A DNA stretch of 64,000 nt from Bradyrhizobium sp. 139 (GTDB lineage: Bacteria; Pseudomonadota; Alphaproteobacteria; Rhizobiales; Xanthobacteraceae), in assembly GCF_023074175.1 (NCBI RefSeq), contig NZ_JADPKS010000174.1, positions 1-64,000 of the forward strand. Direction: 5' to 3'. Below, piece after piece: positions 33,784 to 43,378 of the stretch. The first letter of the stretch is position 1; each line of letters begins with the position of its first letter. Both the position numbers and the translations under genes were made by a program. A model generated the notes under the pieces. That model ran no database searches. It was not told the origin of the DNA and saw nothing but the letters and a program-made list of their open reading frames with translations.

Positions 33784-35888
33784 CGCTTGTCATACTGGAC
33801 GAAGTTCGGGTCGGCGTTGTCGAGCTTGTAGCGGCCGATCCGGTTGTTGAGGATACCGCCGAGATAGAGGTAGCCGCGATGCTCTCGCATCGAGGTGATC
33901 ATCGGATGGTTTTCGCCGTGCAGGTCCCAGAACGATTCGAGGATCCTGCCCTGCTCGTTGAACTTCACCACGCAGCCGGTGTTGATGTTGGGAAACAGCC
34001 ATTCGTCCACCGGCACACGCTTGCCCATGCGGCGCCGGAAGCCAGGCATCTTCCAGGCGAGGTCGAGCGAGGGACTGCGCATGCCGACCAGCGCCAGCCA
34101 GTAGTTGCCGTCGGAGGCGAGATTGATGTTGTCGGGGTAGCCGGGCAGATTGTCCATGACGACCTCGACCCTGCCCTTCTTTGCCCCTGCGAACCAATAG
34201 CGCTTGATCGAGCAGCCGAATGTTTCGGCGAACAGGATCGATTGGCCGTCGCTGGCAACGCAGATCCCGTTGGGAAATTTGAGGCCGCGCAACTCGGTTC
34301 GCGTAACGCCGGTCTTGGTGTCGTAGGAGATGATGCGGCCGTTGCCGCGCGCCTCGAGGCCGTCGATCGGCCACTCGTCCATCTCGTAGCGCACGGTCGC
34401 TTCCGAGAAGAAGATCAGGCCGTCGTCGGTGATGTCGAGATCGTCCGCCAGTCGCAGGCGGCTGTCGTCGTTGACCGAACGCATGCTGCGGTTGGTCTCG
34501 TCGGTGGCCTTTTCCACCGTGCCGTCAGGTGTGATCCGATAGAGCCCCATGCCGCCGATGCAGACGTAGAGATTGTCTTCGCGGTCGAAGGCCATGCCGA
34601 GCGGCTGCCCGCCGATATGGGCGAACACCTCCATCTTCTGATAGTCGGGTGCGAGAAAGCGCATGATGTCGCCGTGGCGCGATCCCGCATAGAGATTGTC
34701 GTGGCGATCGAGGATGACGTCCTCGGGTGCCTCGATGCGGCCGAGGCCGATCGATTCGACGTGCCGTAGCTTATCGTTCTGCTCGAACGGTCCGCCTTGT
34801 CCGATCTCGGTGGGCGGCGGCGGCGGCAGCGCGTGATAGGTGGGCGCGACGTAGACCTTGCTGATGATGCGGGTCCGGTTCTTCTGCCAGCGGATATCGA
34901 CCATTGCGGCGACGAGCAGGATGCCGGCGAGCGCCATCCGATTGACGCCGCCGCGCGCGTTCATGGTGGTCAGGCCGTTGGTGATCAACAGCACGATCAG
35001 CACCCCGACCGCCGATTTGGCGACCGAGCCCTTGCCGCCGCCGAGCGTGATGCCGCCCAGCACGGTTGCCGTCAGCACGATGACTTCAAGTCCGACGCCG
35101 ATGTCGCCGCCGACCGTTCCGAGCCGGGACGCGAAGAACAACGCGGCGACGCTGGTCAACAGTCCGCTCGCGACGTAGCAGAGTGCAATGGTGCGGCGGA
35201 CGGGAATGCCCGAATTGTAAGCCGAACGGCGCGATCCGCCAATCGCCGTGATGTGCCAGCCCGGCCGTAACCGGGTCAGGAAGATATGGCCGAAGATGGC
35301 GATGACGATATAGACCAGCGCCACGGTCGGAATGCCGAAGACACTGCCGCCGCCGATGAAATCCCAGGATGGGATGTCAGGGAAGGCCGACGCGATGGCG
35401 TTGGAGTAGCGCTGGATCAGGAGATCGTAGGCCGAGCGGTAGATGATGAGGGTGATCAGCGTGGTGATGAAGGCACGCAGCCGCAGATAGCCGATCAGCA
35501 CGCCGTTGACGGCGCCAAGCAGCGCACCGCAGAGCAGCGTGGCGGCGACCACCGCCGGGACCGGCCAGCCCAGCACGTCGAGCAGATAAAGAGCGCAGAA
35601 ATCAGTCAGCGCGAAGATCGAACCGACGGAAAGATCGATGCCGCCGACGATGACGACCAGCGCCAGCCCGAGCGCGATGAAGCCGATCTCTCCAGCCTGG
35701 CGCGCGGTGTCGGCGAGGCTCGCCGGCGACAGGAAGTTGTCGATGGATCGGCTGAGCGCGAGGCCGATGATCAGGAGAAGGATCACCGGAATGGCGGTCT
35801 CGGTCCATCGCTTGGACAGGATTTCACCGAGCAGATGATCAGGCCAGTAGCGGTAACGCAGGCTTGTCAGGGTGTCGCGCATCGGCAT
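33765..35888 (-). CDS. ABC permease fused to an SMP-30/gluconolactonase-like domain
   Basis: A 707-residue fusion. Residues about 30-335 are a RbsC-type permease with around ten membrane segments and the conserved VVIVGGIDLSVGS and ATVLGGITLGGGKGS loops. A Pro-rich linker (PPPPP, about 354-359) leads to residues about 375-707, a six-bladed propeller of the SMP-30/strictosidine synthase group with LRLADDLDITDDGLIFFSEA and LPGYPDNINLASDGNYWLA. Normal permeases are about 320 residues. RbsC C-termini are cytoplasmic, so the propeller should meet the substrate as it enters. The start at 35888 (or 35882) is preceded by AAGG; the longer frame upstream covers the gap and part of the binding-protein gene. 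Confidence 0.85.
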   Translation of the reverse strand: MPMRDTLTSLRYRYWPDHLLGEILSKRWTETAIPVILLLIIGLALSRSIDNFLSPASLADTARQAGEIGFIALGLALVVIVGGIDLSVGSIFALTDFCALYLLDVLGWPVPAVVAATLLCGALLGAVNGVLIGYLRLRAFITTLITLIIYRSAYDLLIQRYSNAIASAFPDIPSWDFIGGGSVFGIPTVALVYIVIAIFGHIFLTRLRPGWHITAIGGSRRSAYNSGIPVRRTIALCYVASGLLTSVAALFFASRLGTVGGDIGVGLEVIVLTATVLGGITLGGGKGSVAKSAVGVLIVLLITNGLTTMNARGGVNRMALAGILLVAAMVDIRWQKNRTRIISKVYVAPTYHALPPPPPTEIGQGGPFEQNDKLRHVESIGLGRIEAPEDVILDRHDNLYAGSRHGDIMRFLAPDYQKMEVFAHIGGQPLGMAFDREDNLYVCIGGMGLYRITPDGTVEKATDETNRSMRSVNDDSRLRLADDLDITDDGLIFFSEATVRYEMDEWPIDGLEARGNGRIISYDTKTGVTRTELRGLKFPNGICVASDGQSILFAETFGCSIKRYWFAGAKKGRVEVVMDNLPGYPDNINLASDGNYWLALVGMRSPSLDLAWKMPGFRRRMGKRVPVDEWLFPNINTGCVVKFNEQGRILESFWDLHGENHPMITSMREHRGYLYLGGILNNRIGRYKLDNADPNFVQYDKRWGKLS

Positions 35889-35965
35889 TCCGGGACCTTG
35901 CAAGTTTCGGGACCGCGTCCCGGACGACAGATCGTCCGGAACGCCTGGGTCTTGCGGGGCGACGG

Positions 35966-36982
35966 CTATTTCTTGAGGTCGCTGAGATTCCAGCAGGCCA
36001 TCTGGCTGTCGGCGTTCTCCTTGGTGATCGGAATCAGCGTCGTGTATTCCGAGCCCTTGACGGAGCCCGGCTTGACGCCCGAGGACAGCAGCCACTTGAT
36101 CGTGCCGGCCATCTGCGCGGCCTGGGTCGGCACGTCGTAACTCATGTTGAGATCGAACGCGCCTGATTTCACCAGCTCGCAGGCACCCTTGCGCTCGCCG
36201 CCGCCCGAGGTGGCGACGAACACCTTGCCGGTCAGGCCGGCTTCCTTGACGGCCGCTGCCGTGCCGATGTCCATGCCGTCCCAGAAGCCGACGATGCCGC
36301 AGAGATCGGGGTTCTGCTTCAGCACCGTCTGCGTGATCGCCTTGGCCTTGGCGGCATCCCAATCGGCGGCCTGGCTGGACACCACCTTGATCTCGGGATG
36401 CTTGGCCAGAACGTTCTCGACGCCCTTGAGCGTATAGGCGCTCGCGGCCGCCGACAGCGCCCCCTGGATGATCGCGATCTTGTTTGACTTGCCTTCGCAG
36501 GCCTTGACCACGCCTTCGGTCTGGCGTTCGCCGATCTCGACCCAGTTGGCGCCGACGAAGGCGGAGCTGCGATAGGCCGAGCCCATGTTGATCTGGATGA
36601 CGTAGATGCCTTCGTTCTCGGCGCGCTGCAGCAGTTTGGCGTAGGTCTGCACGTCGGGATTATGCACCACGATCACGGCGGGCTTCTCGGAGATCAGCGA
36701 CGTCACGGCTTGCGCGCCGGCATTGGTGTTCCAGTTGGCATCGCGGATCACGAACTTCACGCCGAACGGCTCGAGCTCCTTCTTCAATCCCGCATACCAG
36801 CCCTCGGTGAGGTCGAAGTTCATGGCGACCGGAACATAGGCTACAGTCTTGCCGGCCAGTGCTTCCTTGAACGGCTTCTGGAATGGCTCGTCCAGGCCTT
36901 GCTGGGCGAGAGCGGGTGCCGTCATCGCCGCGAGACCCAGTGCGGCCACGATCGCCTTTGTCGGGCTGCCGATATGTTTCAT
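35966..36982 (-). CDS. Sugar-type ABC transporter substrate-binding protein
   Basis: A 338-residue periplasmic binding protein of the RbsB/Peripla_BP_4 type. It starts with a Sec signal peptide (IVAALGLAAMTAPALAQ, cleavage after about residue 26). Ligand-binding hallmarks include VVHNPDVQTYAKLLQRAENEGI and FWDGMDIGTAAAVKEAG. It delivers the substrate to the two permeases of the operon. GAGGAGGAAGC precedes the ATG. The ligand cannot be read from sequence. Confidence 0.88.
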   Translation of the reverse strand: MKHIGSPTKAIVAALGLAAMTAPALAQQGLDEPFQKPFKEALAGKTVAYVPVAMNFDLTEGWYAGLKKELEPFGVKFVIRDANWNTNAGAQAVTSLISEKPAVIVVHNPDVQTYAKLLQRAENEGIYVIQINMGSAYRSSAFVGANWVEIGERQTEGVVKACEGKSNKIAIIQGALSAAASAYTLKGVENVLAKHPEIKVVSSQAADWDAAKAKAITQTVLKQNPDLCGIVGFWDGMDIGTAAAVKEAGLTGKVFVATSGGGERKGACELVKSGAFDLNMSYDVPTQAAQMAGTIKWLLSSGVKPGSVKGSEYTTLIPITKENADSQMACWNLSDLKK

Positions 36983-37023
36983 TGCTTCCTCCTCGGTTGT
37001 GATTGTCGTTGTCTGTCGTTGGT

Positions 37024-37995
37024 TCAGATGTCGCCCTGCTGTGCCGTTTCTTCGTTGCGCGGATTCAGGAAGGAGTCCGTGATGACGGCGAGCAGCAGCA
37101 CCACGCCCTTGATGAGATTTTGGCCGGCGTAGGAGATGTCCATGATGGTCATGCCGTTGAGCATCGTGCCGATCAGGAGTGTGCCGATCACGATGTTCAG
37201 GACGCCGCCACGGCCGCCCGACAGCCCGATGCCGCCGAGCACCACGACCAGGATGACGTCATAGATCAGTGTCGAGTTGAAGATGCGGGTCGGCATCGAA
37301 TTGACGGACGCAGCCATGACGAGACCGGCAAAGCAGCCGATCAGGGCGGCGACCACATATTGCAGGACGATGATCGGGCGGGAGGGAATGCCGGTCACAC
37401 GCGCGGCGTAAGGGTTATCGCCGATCGCGTAGATGTAGGCGCCCCAGCGCGTCTGGCGCAGCAGGAAGGCCACAACGATACAGGCGATGGCGAACATCAC
37501 GATCGAGGTCGGAATGCCCAGAATGGTACCCTGTCCGAGCCGCTCGAAGCCGTCCATGCCGGGGCTCCATTGCACCACGTCGAGCTGGAACAGCGCGGCT
37601 TGCCCGAGACCGGCAAGGAGCAGACCCGTCGCGAGCGTCGCAAACAGCGAAGGGACCTCGGCATAGGCAATCAGCCAGCCATTGACGAGGCCGAAGGCGA
37701 CCGTCAGCAGCACGGCGGTCAGCAGCGAGGCCGGCAGCGAGTGGCCGTTCTGCACCATCTGCAGGACGAGGCCCGGCGGCACCGCGAGCGCCGCGATCAG
37801 CGAGATGTCGATGCCGCGTCCGATCACGACGATCGCCATGGCAAGGCCGAGGATGCCGAGCACGGAGACGTTCTGCAGCAGCGTCAGCATGTTGTCCGAC
37901 GAGAGAAAGCCGCGCAGGAAAATCGAGAACAGCAGGAACAGCAGCGCGAAGACGGCGAAGACGATTTCCTGCTGATTGAACCGAATGCGCTTCAT
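37024..37995 (-). CDS. Sugar-type ABC transporter permease
   Basis: A 323-residue RbsC-type permease with about eight to ten membrane segments (IVFAVFALLFLLFSIFL, LGILGLAMAIVVIGRGIDIS, VILVVVLGGIGLSGGRGG). The GRGIDISLIA and GGIGLSGGRG loops contact the ATPase and match the equivalent loops of the fused permease, so the two likely form a heterodimer. It is 41 bp upstream of the binding-protein gene. Confidence 0.87.
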   Translation of the reverse strand: MKRIRFNQQEIVFAVFALLFLLFSIFLRGFLSSDNMLTLLQNVSVLGILGLAMAIVVIGRGIDISLIAALAVPPGLVLQMVQNGHSLPASLLTAVLLTVAFGLVNGWLIAYAEVPSLFATLATGLLLAGLGQAALFQLDVVQWSPGMDGFERLGQGTILGIPTSIVMFAIACIVVAFLLRQTRWGAYIYAIGDNPYAARVTGIPSRPIIVLQYVVAALIGCFAGLVMAASVNSMPTRIFNSTLIYDVILVVVLGGIGLSGGRGGVLNIVIGTLLIGTMLNGMTIMDISYAGQNLIKGVVLLLAVITDSFLNPRNEETAQQGDI

Positions 37996-38033
37996 CCCTG
38001 TCTTGCCTCTCTTGCTCGGCCTCTGCGGGCCCG

Positions 38034-39941
38034 TCAGGACGATCGGGTCTCGATGCGATAGGTTTGCGGAAGTGGTGTCAGGCTCTCGATGAGCGCCTTG
38101 GCTCGATCCTGATCGTTGGAGTCCACCGTGACACGGACGAGCGTGTTCAGCCTCTCGTCCTTCTCGACGAGAATGTCCGCCGTGGTGCTCGGGCCGAAGA
38201 TGCGATCGATCTCGGTCCTGACCTTCTCCTGAACGGCGAGATCGCGGAGCGTGGGCTTGAAGATCTTGCCGACCGCGGTGACGGGCAGGGCCTCAAGCAA
38301 GACGACGCGCTTCGGCTTCGCGGGAGGTTTATTGACGTTGCGCTCGAGATGCTCGCGCAGTTGCGCGAGGTCGATGCTCTGTCCGGGAGACGGCACCACG
38401 AAAAGAATCGGAACCTCCCCGGCGTAGGCGTCCGGCATGCCGACGGCCGAGCTCATCTGAACGCCGGGGAAGGCATTCGCGACGTCCTCGATCGCGGCAG
38501 GGTCGATATTGTGACCGCTGCGCACGATGAGGTCCTTCTCGCGCCCCGTCAGCACCAGCCGCTGGTCCGGGGTGAGATAGCCGACGTCGCCGGTGACGAT
38601 CCAGTGGTCGTCCGTGAGCACGCCCTTGTTGTGCTGGGGATCGAGGTATCCGGGAAACACCTGCGGTCCCCGAGCGAGGACGAGACCGCTGGCGAGCGGC
38701 GGGCATTCCTCGCGCAAATCGGCATCGGCCAGCGCGACGATTTTCGTCTTTGCAAACGGCGCCCTGAAGCCGACGCTGCCTTGCACCGGTGTTCCGCGGC
38801 CCGGATTGAACGCGATTGCGGCTGCGGTTTCCGTCATCCCGTAGGTCTCGAACAAGGTGATCCCGGTTCGTGCCTGGAATCTCTCGCTGACGGCCTTTGG
38901 AGCCACGGCCCCGCCGGTGAGGGCCATTCGAACCGAGCTGATATCGGAGGACCCGATCGGCACCTCGGCAAGAGCGGCAATCGAGGTCGGCACGCCGCTG
39001 ACGATGGTCGCGCGAAACCGCTCGACCGTGTGCCAATAATCGCGGCTCGCGTCTGGACTTCGGAGGCTGTAGGGCGAGGGAATGATCACATGGCCGCCGG
39101 CCGCGAGAATCGACAGTCCGAGCGTCATCGTGCCGCCGACGTGAAACAGCGGGAAACCGTTCACGGCGACGTCTAGCTCATCCAGTCCGTGAACCTGCGC
39201 AAAGCTCCACGCGGCATGGATCTGGTTTCCATGTGTCAGGCGAACGAGCTTGGGCCGCCCGGTCGTGCCGCCTGTATGGAAGAGGGCGCACACCGTCTGG
39301 CGATCCGTCGACGGCTCGAAGTCCAGGGTATCGCGCACGCCTGCGATCGCCTGATCGAAGCTCAGGAAGCCGCCGGGCAGGGGACCGTTAGCGCCGATGA
39401 CAAGGATCGTCTTGAGCGATGGCACACGCTTGGCGATGTTGGTCGCCTTGGTCCAGATCGCGCGATCGGCCGCCTCGGAAGCAATGACCAGCACAGTTGC
39501 GTTCTGCGCCTCGAACAAGTCGGCGATTGCATCTTCGTTCAAGAGATAATTGATCGAGCTTGCGACACCCGCGACCTGGGCGCCGAGCAATGCCGGAAAT
39601 AACTGCGGAAGGATCGGACAGAGAAACGCGACGGTGCCGCCACTCTGTCCGATCCCATGCGATCGGAACAGGTTCGCGGCGCGACTGATCTCCGCGAGCA
39701 ATCGCCGATGCGTCAGCGTGACGTCGCCAAGCTCGCGCGAGCCCTTGGTCAAAACCGTCAGCGCGGGCCGGTCGGGATGCAGGCACGCCGTGGCTTCGAA
39801 GAGATGATGGAGATTGCGGGCAGGGACGAGGGAATCGTAAGGCCGCTGCTCCAGGGCCTCGATATCGGCGATGGTTTTGACCGGCTGCGTGAACCGCGTC
39901 GTGATCGGCGAAAACAGGGCGTTGCTCACGGGCACCGCCAT
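38034..39941 (-). CDS. Acyl-CoA synthetase (AMP-forming)
   Basis: A 635-residue ANL-superfamily ligase. The AMP-binding P-loop is HTGGTTGRPKLVRLTHGN, the adenine motif is ETYGMTETAA, TGDVGYLTPDQRL gives the hinge Asp region, and VTAVGKIFKPTLR holds the C-terminal catalytic Lys. It activates an acid to its CoA thioester. The gene ends 38 bp before the ABC permease gene, so it leads the transporter operon; the imported compound or its product is probably a carboxylic acid or lactone. That link is inferred. Confidence 0.87.
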   Translation of the reverse strand: MAVPVSNALFSPITTRFTQPVKTIADIEALEQRPYDSLVPARNLHHLFEATACLHPDRPALTVLTKGSRELGDVTLTHRRLLAEISRAANLFRSHGIGQSGGTVAFLCPILPQLFPALLGAQVAGVASSINYLLNEDAIADLFEAQNATVLVIASEAADRAIWTKATNIAKRVPSLKTILVIGANGPLPGGFLSFDQAIAGVRDTLDFEPSTDRQTVCALFHTGGTTGRPKLVRLTHGNQIHAAWSFAQVHGLDELDVAVNGFPLFHVGGTMTLGLSILAAGGHVIIPSPYSLRSPDASRDYWHTVERFRATIVSGVPTSIAALAEVPIGSSDISSVRMALTGGAVAPKAVSERFQARTGITLFETYGMTETAAAIAFNPGRGTPVQGSVGFRAPFAKTKIVALADADLREECPPLASGLVLARGPQVFPGYLDPQHNKGVLTDDHWIVTGDVGYLTPDQRLVLTGREKDLIVRSGHNIDPAAIEDVANAFPGVQMSSAVGMPDAYAGEVPILFVVPSPGQSIDLAQLREHLERNVNKPPAKPKRVVLLEALPVTAVGKIFKPTLRDLAVQEKVRTEIDRIFGPSTTADILVEKDERLNTLVRVTVDSNDQDRAKALIESLTPLPQTYRIETRSS

Positions 39942-40193
39942 TCGAGCGGCACGGCAGATTGTGCAGCGGCTGATCTGACCTGGTGCAAGCGAACGTTTCC
40001 CGCCTATTTCGTTGACCGTTTTTGTTCTTCATAGGCCACATGGCCGGAGGCGGCTTGCTCCGGAGCGCAAAGCTTTTGCTTCTCCGCGCAAACCGGTCTT
40101 GCGTGTAGGCGGCGGCCATCTAGAATCTCGTTGCCTGGCCGGCTTGTGCGATGCACAAACGTTCATCCTGGCCTCGCAACGGATGGGCGGGCG
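39942..40193. promoter_or_regulatory. Divergent promoter region of the transporter operon and araC-type gene
   Basis: 252 bp between divergent genes, the natural place for the operon promoter and the AraC regulator's binding site. I see no convincing direct repeats. Confidence 0.4.
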
Positions 40194-41138
40194 ATGAACC
40201 TGGTATTTTCGACAGACGATCTGGAGCCGTCGAAGCGCTACGCGGCGTGGCAAGGCGCTATCTGCGATGTCTACGTCCATGTCGACGTGAACGCCGAGGA
40301 GCGATCCGACTATCACGGCTTCATTCGTGAGGCGCGGTTCGGCCCAGTCACGATGACGGACGTGCTGCTGTCCGAACAGCGGATATCGCGACGCGAGCGG
40401 CATATCGCGAAACTCGACAAGGATTGCTACTACGTCGAATTCGTTCAGCAGGGCCGGATCAACGTTCTTCAGGCCGGCCGGACCCTGCTGTCGAATCCCG
40501 GCATGGCCGCGATCTTTTCGGCCTCCGAGGCCTATGATCTCGAATGCGTCGGGAAGGTGCGATCGCTCTATCTCGAGATCCCGCGCCAGGAATTCTCGGC
40601 GCGCTTCAGCGACGGACGCCTGCCCGTCGTCACGACGATGGCGACGAGCCGTGGCCTCGGACGGATTGCCGCCGGGTTCTGCGCGACGCTGGCGGCGGAA
40701 GGCGCTTGCCTGGATGAGACCGCAAGGGCGCGGCTGGGCGGTGAGCTGATGGACGTGCTGGCGCTCGCGCTTGACATGGGAGACCGGGACGAATTCTCGG
40801 AAGATGCGAGCGCGCAGCAGGTCCGCCTGCGCTCGGTCAAGGCGTGGATCGAAGCGCACCTCACCGACGTGGACCTGTCGCTCGAGAAGATCGCGAAGAA
40901 CAATCGCGTCTCGCTCAGGCATCTGCATTATCTCTTCCGGTTGACCGATGTCTCGGTGTCCGAATGGATTTTGGATCGCCGGCTTCAGCGCTGTTACGAT
41001 GTCCTGACGCGTCCCGAGCTGCGTTCCCTATCGATCACCGAGGTCGCTTATCAGTTGGGATTCAGCAGCTCGTCATACTTCAGTACGGTGTTTCGCAAGA
41101 AGTTCGGGCACAGCCCATCCGACTTGCGACGCCGCTAG
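40194..41138 (+). CDS. AraC family transcriptional regulator
   Basis: A 314-residue regulator. The N-terminal two thirds is an AraC-binding-like sensor domain (cupin type, with YYVEFVQQGRINVLQAGR). The C-terminal 100 residues hold two helix-turn-helix motifs, KIAKNNRVSLRHLHYLF and ITEVAYQLGFSSSSYFSTVF, the AraC/XylS signature. It is divergent from the acyl-CoA ligase/ABC operon and is the likely activator. The ATG at 40194 is chosen over a longer frame because conserved sequence begins there. Confidence 0.88.
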   Translation: MNLVFSTDDLEPSKRYAAWQGAICDVYVHVDVNAEERSDYHGFIREARFGPVTMTDVLLSEQRISRRERHIAKLDKDCYYVEFVQQGRINVLQAGRTLLSNPGMAAIFSASEAYDLECVGKVRSLYLEIPRQEFSARFSDGRLPVVTTMATSRGLGRIAAGFCATLAAEGACLDETARARLGGELMDVLALALDMGDRDEFSEDASAQQVRLRSVKAWIEAHLTDVDLSLEKIAKNNRVSLRHLHYLFRLTDVSVSEWILDRRLQRCYDVLTRPELRSLSITEVAYQLGFSSSSYFSTVFRKKFGHSPSDLRRR

Positions 41139-41184
41139 AGGACCTGCAACGCGCGAGGCGATGCAGGTCCGTCGTCGGAAAGCG

Positions 41185-42390
41185 TTATTTCAGTAGCGGG
41201 CAGCCGCCGTCCTTCAGCGGACGGAAGGCCTGGTCGGCGGGGACTTCGGCGAGCAGCTTGTAATAGTCCCACGGGCCCTTCGACTCCTCGGGCTTCTTGA
41301 CCTGGAACAGGTACATGCTGTGCACCATGCGGCCGTCCTCGCGCAGCACGCCGTTGTCGGTGAAGGCATCCTTCACCGGCAGCTCGCGCATCTTCGCCAT
41401 CACGGTCTTGGTGTCCTTGGTGCCGGCGGTCTGCACGGCCTTGAGGTAATGCAGCGTCGCGCTGTAGGTGGCGGCCTGGTTCATCGTCGGCATGCGCTTC
41501 ATGCGCTCCATGAAGCGCATGCCGAACGCACGGGTCTTGTCGTTGAGGTCCCAGTAATAGGCCTCGGTGATGATCAGGCCCTGCGCGAGCTTCAGCCCGA
41601 GGCTGTGCACGTCGGAGATGAACATCACGATCGCAGCCAGGTTCTGGCCGCCGGCGACGATGCCGAACTCGCCGGCCTGCTTGATCGCGTTGATGGTGTC
41701 GCCGCCGCCGTTCGCAAGCCCGATGATCTTGGCCTTGGAGGCCTGGGCCTGGAGCAGGAAGGAGGAGAAGTCCGCGGTGTTGAGTGGATGCTTGACGCTG
41801 CCGAGCACCTTGCCACCGGCCGCCCTCACGACGTCGCCGGTGTCGCGCTCGATCGAATGACCGAACACGTAGTCCGCGGTGAGGAAGAACCAGGTGTCGC
41901 CGCCGTTCTTGACGATGGCGCTGCCGACGGTGTGGGCGTTGGAATAGGTGTCGTAGGTCCAGTGCGCGGTATAGGGAGAGCAAGATTTTCCGGTGATGTC
42001 GGAGCTCGCCGCGTCCGTCACGATCATGATCTTTTCGTACTGCTTCGACAGCTCCATCACGGCAAGCGCGGTGGCCGAGGTCGGAAGATCGATGATCATG
42101 TCGACGCCTTCGGTCTCCCACCATTTGCGGGCGATGGTGGAGGCGACGTCGGGCTTGTTGAGCACGTCGGCCGAGACCATGTCGATCGGCTTGCCGAACA
42201 TCTGTCCGCCAAAGTCCTCGATTGCCATCTTGGTGGCCTCGACATTGCCCTGGCCGCCGATGTCGGAATAGACCGAGGAGAAGTCGGAGAGTACGCCGAT
42301 TTTGAGCGGCGCCTGCTGGGCGGACGCGGGGGCGACCAGGGCAGCCGATAGCAAGCCGGCCGCAGACACGAGTGCAGCGATAGGTCTCAT
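41185..42390 (-). CDS. Branched-chain-type ABC transporter substrate-binding protein
   Basis: A 401-residue Liv/Peripla_BP_6 protein with a signal peptide (AALVSAAGLLSAALVAPASA, cleavage near residue 24). The receptor core starts PLKIGVLSDFSSVYSDIGG. Such proteins bind amino acids, amides or aromatic acids. No permease or ATPase lies beside it. Its promoter faces that of a GntR gene, with a TTGTCCGACAA site near each, so it should be in the same regulon as the acyl-CoA synthetase at 43379, suggesting an organic acid ligand. Confidence 0.87.
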   Translation of the reverse strand: MRPIAALVSAAGLLSAALVAPASAQQAPLKIGVLSDFSSVYSDIGGQGNVEATKMAIEDFGGQMFGKPIDMVSADVLNKPDVASTIARKWWETEGVDMIIDLPTSATALAVMELSKQYEKIMIVTDAASSDITGKSCSPYTAHWTYDTYSNAHTVGSAIVKNGGDTWFFLTADYVFGHSIERDTGDVVRAAGGKVLGSVKHPLNTADFSSFLLQAQASKAKIIGLANGGGDTINAIKQAGEFGIVAGGQNLAAIVMFISDVHSLGLKLAQGLIITEAYYWDLNDKTRAFGMRFMERMKRMPTMNQAATYSATLHYLKAVQTAGTKDTKTVMAKMRELPVKDAFTDNGVLREDGRMVHSMYLFQVKKPEESKGPWDYYKLLAEVPADQAFRPLKDGGCPLLK

Positions 42391-42425
42391 GGATACGTTT
42401 CCTCTTGTGCGGGACTATGCTGTCC

Positions 42426-42440
42426 CTTTGTCCGACAAAG
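42426..42440. promoter_or_regulatory. GntR operator 1 (CTTTGTCCGACAAAG)
   Basis: A palindrome with 7-bp arms around one base, 36-50 bp upstream of the binding-protein start. The 11-bp core TTGTCCGACAA recurs exactly 100 bp away at 42528-42538. It fits the FadR-subfamily GntR pattern of T-GT-N(3)-AC-A. Confidence 0.78.
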
Positions 42441-42526
42441 TTAGAGTGGGGTTCCTCAGGAGTCAATTTGTTGCGTGCGCCGCATGAATGGCGCAATTTG
42501 ACGACCTTTCCGGTTCGACCCTATAG

Positions 42527-42539
42527 TTTGTCCGACAAT
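42527..42539. promoter_or_regulatory. GntR operator 2 (TTTGTCCGACAAT)
   Basis: Second copy of the TTGTCCGACAA core, 18-30 bp before the GntR start, suited to autorepression. Confidence 0.78.
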
Positions 42540-42556
42540 CGCCATTGGAGACGAAT

Positions 42557-43324
42557 TTGCCCCTCGCGCCGCTGTTCCGTCCGATCGATGTCGCGCCGGC
42601 CTATCAGAAGGTTGCCGACGCCATCGAACGCGAGATCGTCAATGGCCGCATCAAGCCTGGCGATCCCATCGGCACCGAGCACGATCTGGTGCGCCAGTTC
42701 GGTGTCAACCGCTCGACCATTCGCGAAGGCATTCGCGTGCTGGAGGAGGGCGGGCTGATCAGCCGCGATTCCTCGCGCCGCCTGCACGCCTGCCTGCCGC
42801 GCTACACCAGGCTTGCAAGCCGTCTGAGCCGGGCGCTCGTGCTGCACGAGGTCACCTTCCGTGAGCTCTACGAGGCCTCGATGACGCTGGAGGTGGCGAG
42901 CATCGAAGGCGCGGTGGAGCGCGCGACAGAGGAAAATCTCGCCGAACTCAGCGACAATCTCGCACGCAGCGAAGCCGTGATCGGCGATCCCGCGATGCTT
43001 GCCGAATGCGATGCCGAATTCCACGTGCTGGTCGCAAAAGCTTCGCAGAACCGCGTGCTCCAGCTCGCGCGCGAGCCGGCGGCGCAGCTGTTCTATCCGA
43101 CCACCGAGATGACCGTGACCGGTGTGGCCGAGGGCGGCCCGCGTCTTGTTGCCGCCCATCGCCATCTCATCGAGGCGATCCAGCGCCGCGACCGCGAGGC
43201 CGGGGTGCTCTGGACTCGCCGGCATCTGCAGGACTGGCGGCGCGGTTTTGAGAAGATCGCGTCACTCGATCGCTCGGTCGAGCACATGTACATGGAGCAC
43301 GCGCAGGCGGCCCGGCGAAGATAA
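42557..43324 (+). CDS. GntR family regulator (FadR/FCD subfamily)
   Basis: A 255-residue regulator. The N-terminal winged helix reads YQKVADAIEREIVNGRIKPGD and LVRQFGVNRSTIREGIRVLEEGGLI; the C-terminal FCD-type effector domain has DAEFHVLVAKASQN and HRHLIEAIQRRD, where Asp and His normally bind a metal and a small acid. TTG at 42557 is preferred: GGAG is six bases upstream, while the in-frame TTG at 42545 has none. It lies 54 bp before an acyl-CoA synthetase, in one operon, and faces the binding-protein gene across two operator sites. Confidence 0.86.
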   Translation: MPLAPLFRPIDVAPAYQKVADAIEREIVNGRIKPGDPIGTEHDLVRQFGVNRSTIREGIRVLEEGGLISRDSSRRLHACLPRYTRLASRLSRALVLHEVTFRELYEASMTLEVASIEGAVERATEENLAELSDNLARSEAVIGDPAMLAECDAEFHVLVAKASQNRVLQLAREPAAQLFYPTTEMTVTGVAEGGPRLVAAHRHLIEAIQRRDREAGVLWTRRHLQDWRRGFEKIASLDRSVEHMYMEHAQAARRR

Positions 43325-43378
43325 CGCAAGATTTCAGACAATAAAACTAGCAAATAAAGACATCACACGGAGGGACAC

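Noticed and set aside
35889..36362. N-terminal extension of the permease-propeller frame
   Set aside because: It runs antisense-like through the gap and binding-protein gene with Arg-rich shadow composition; the real start is at 35888.
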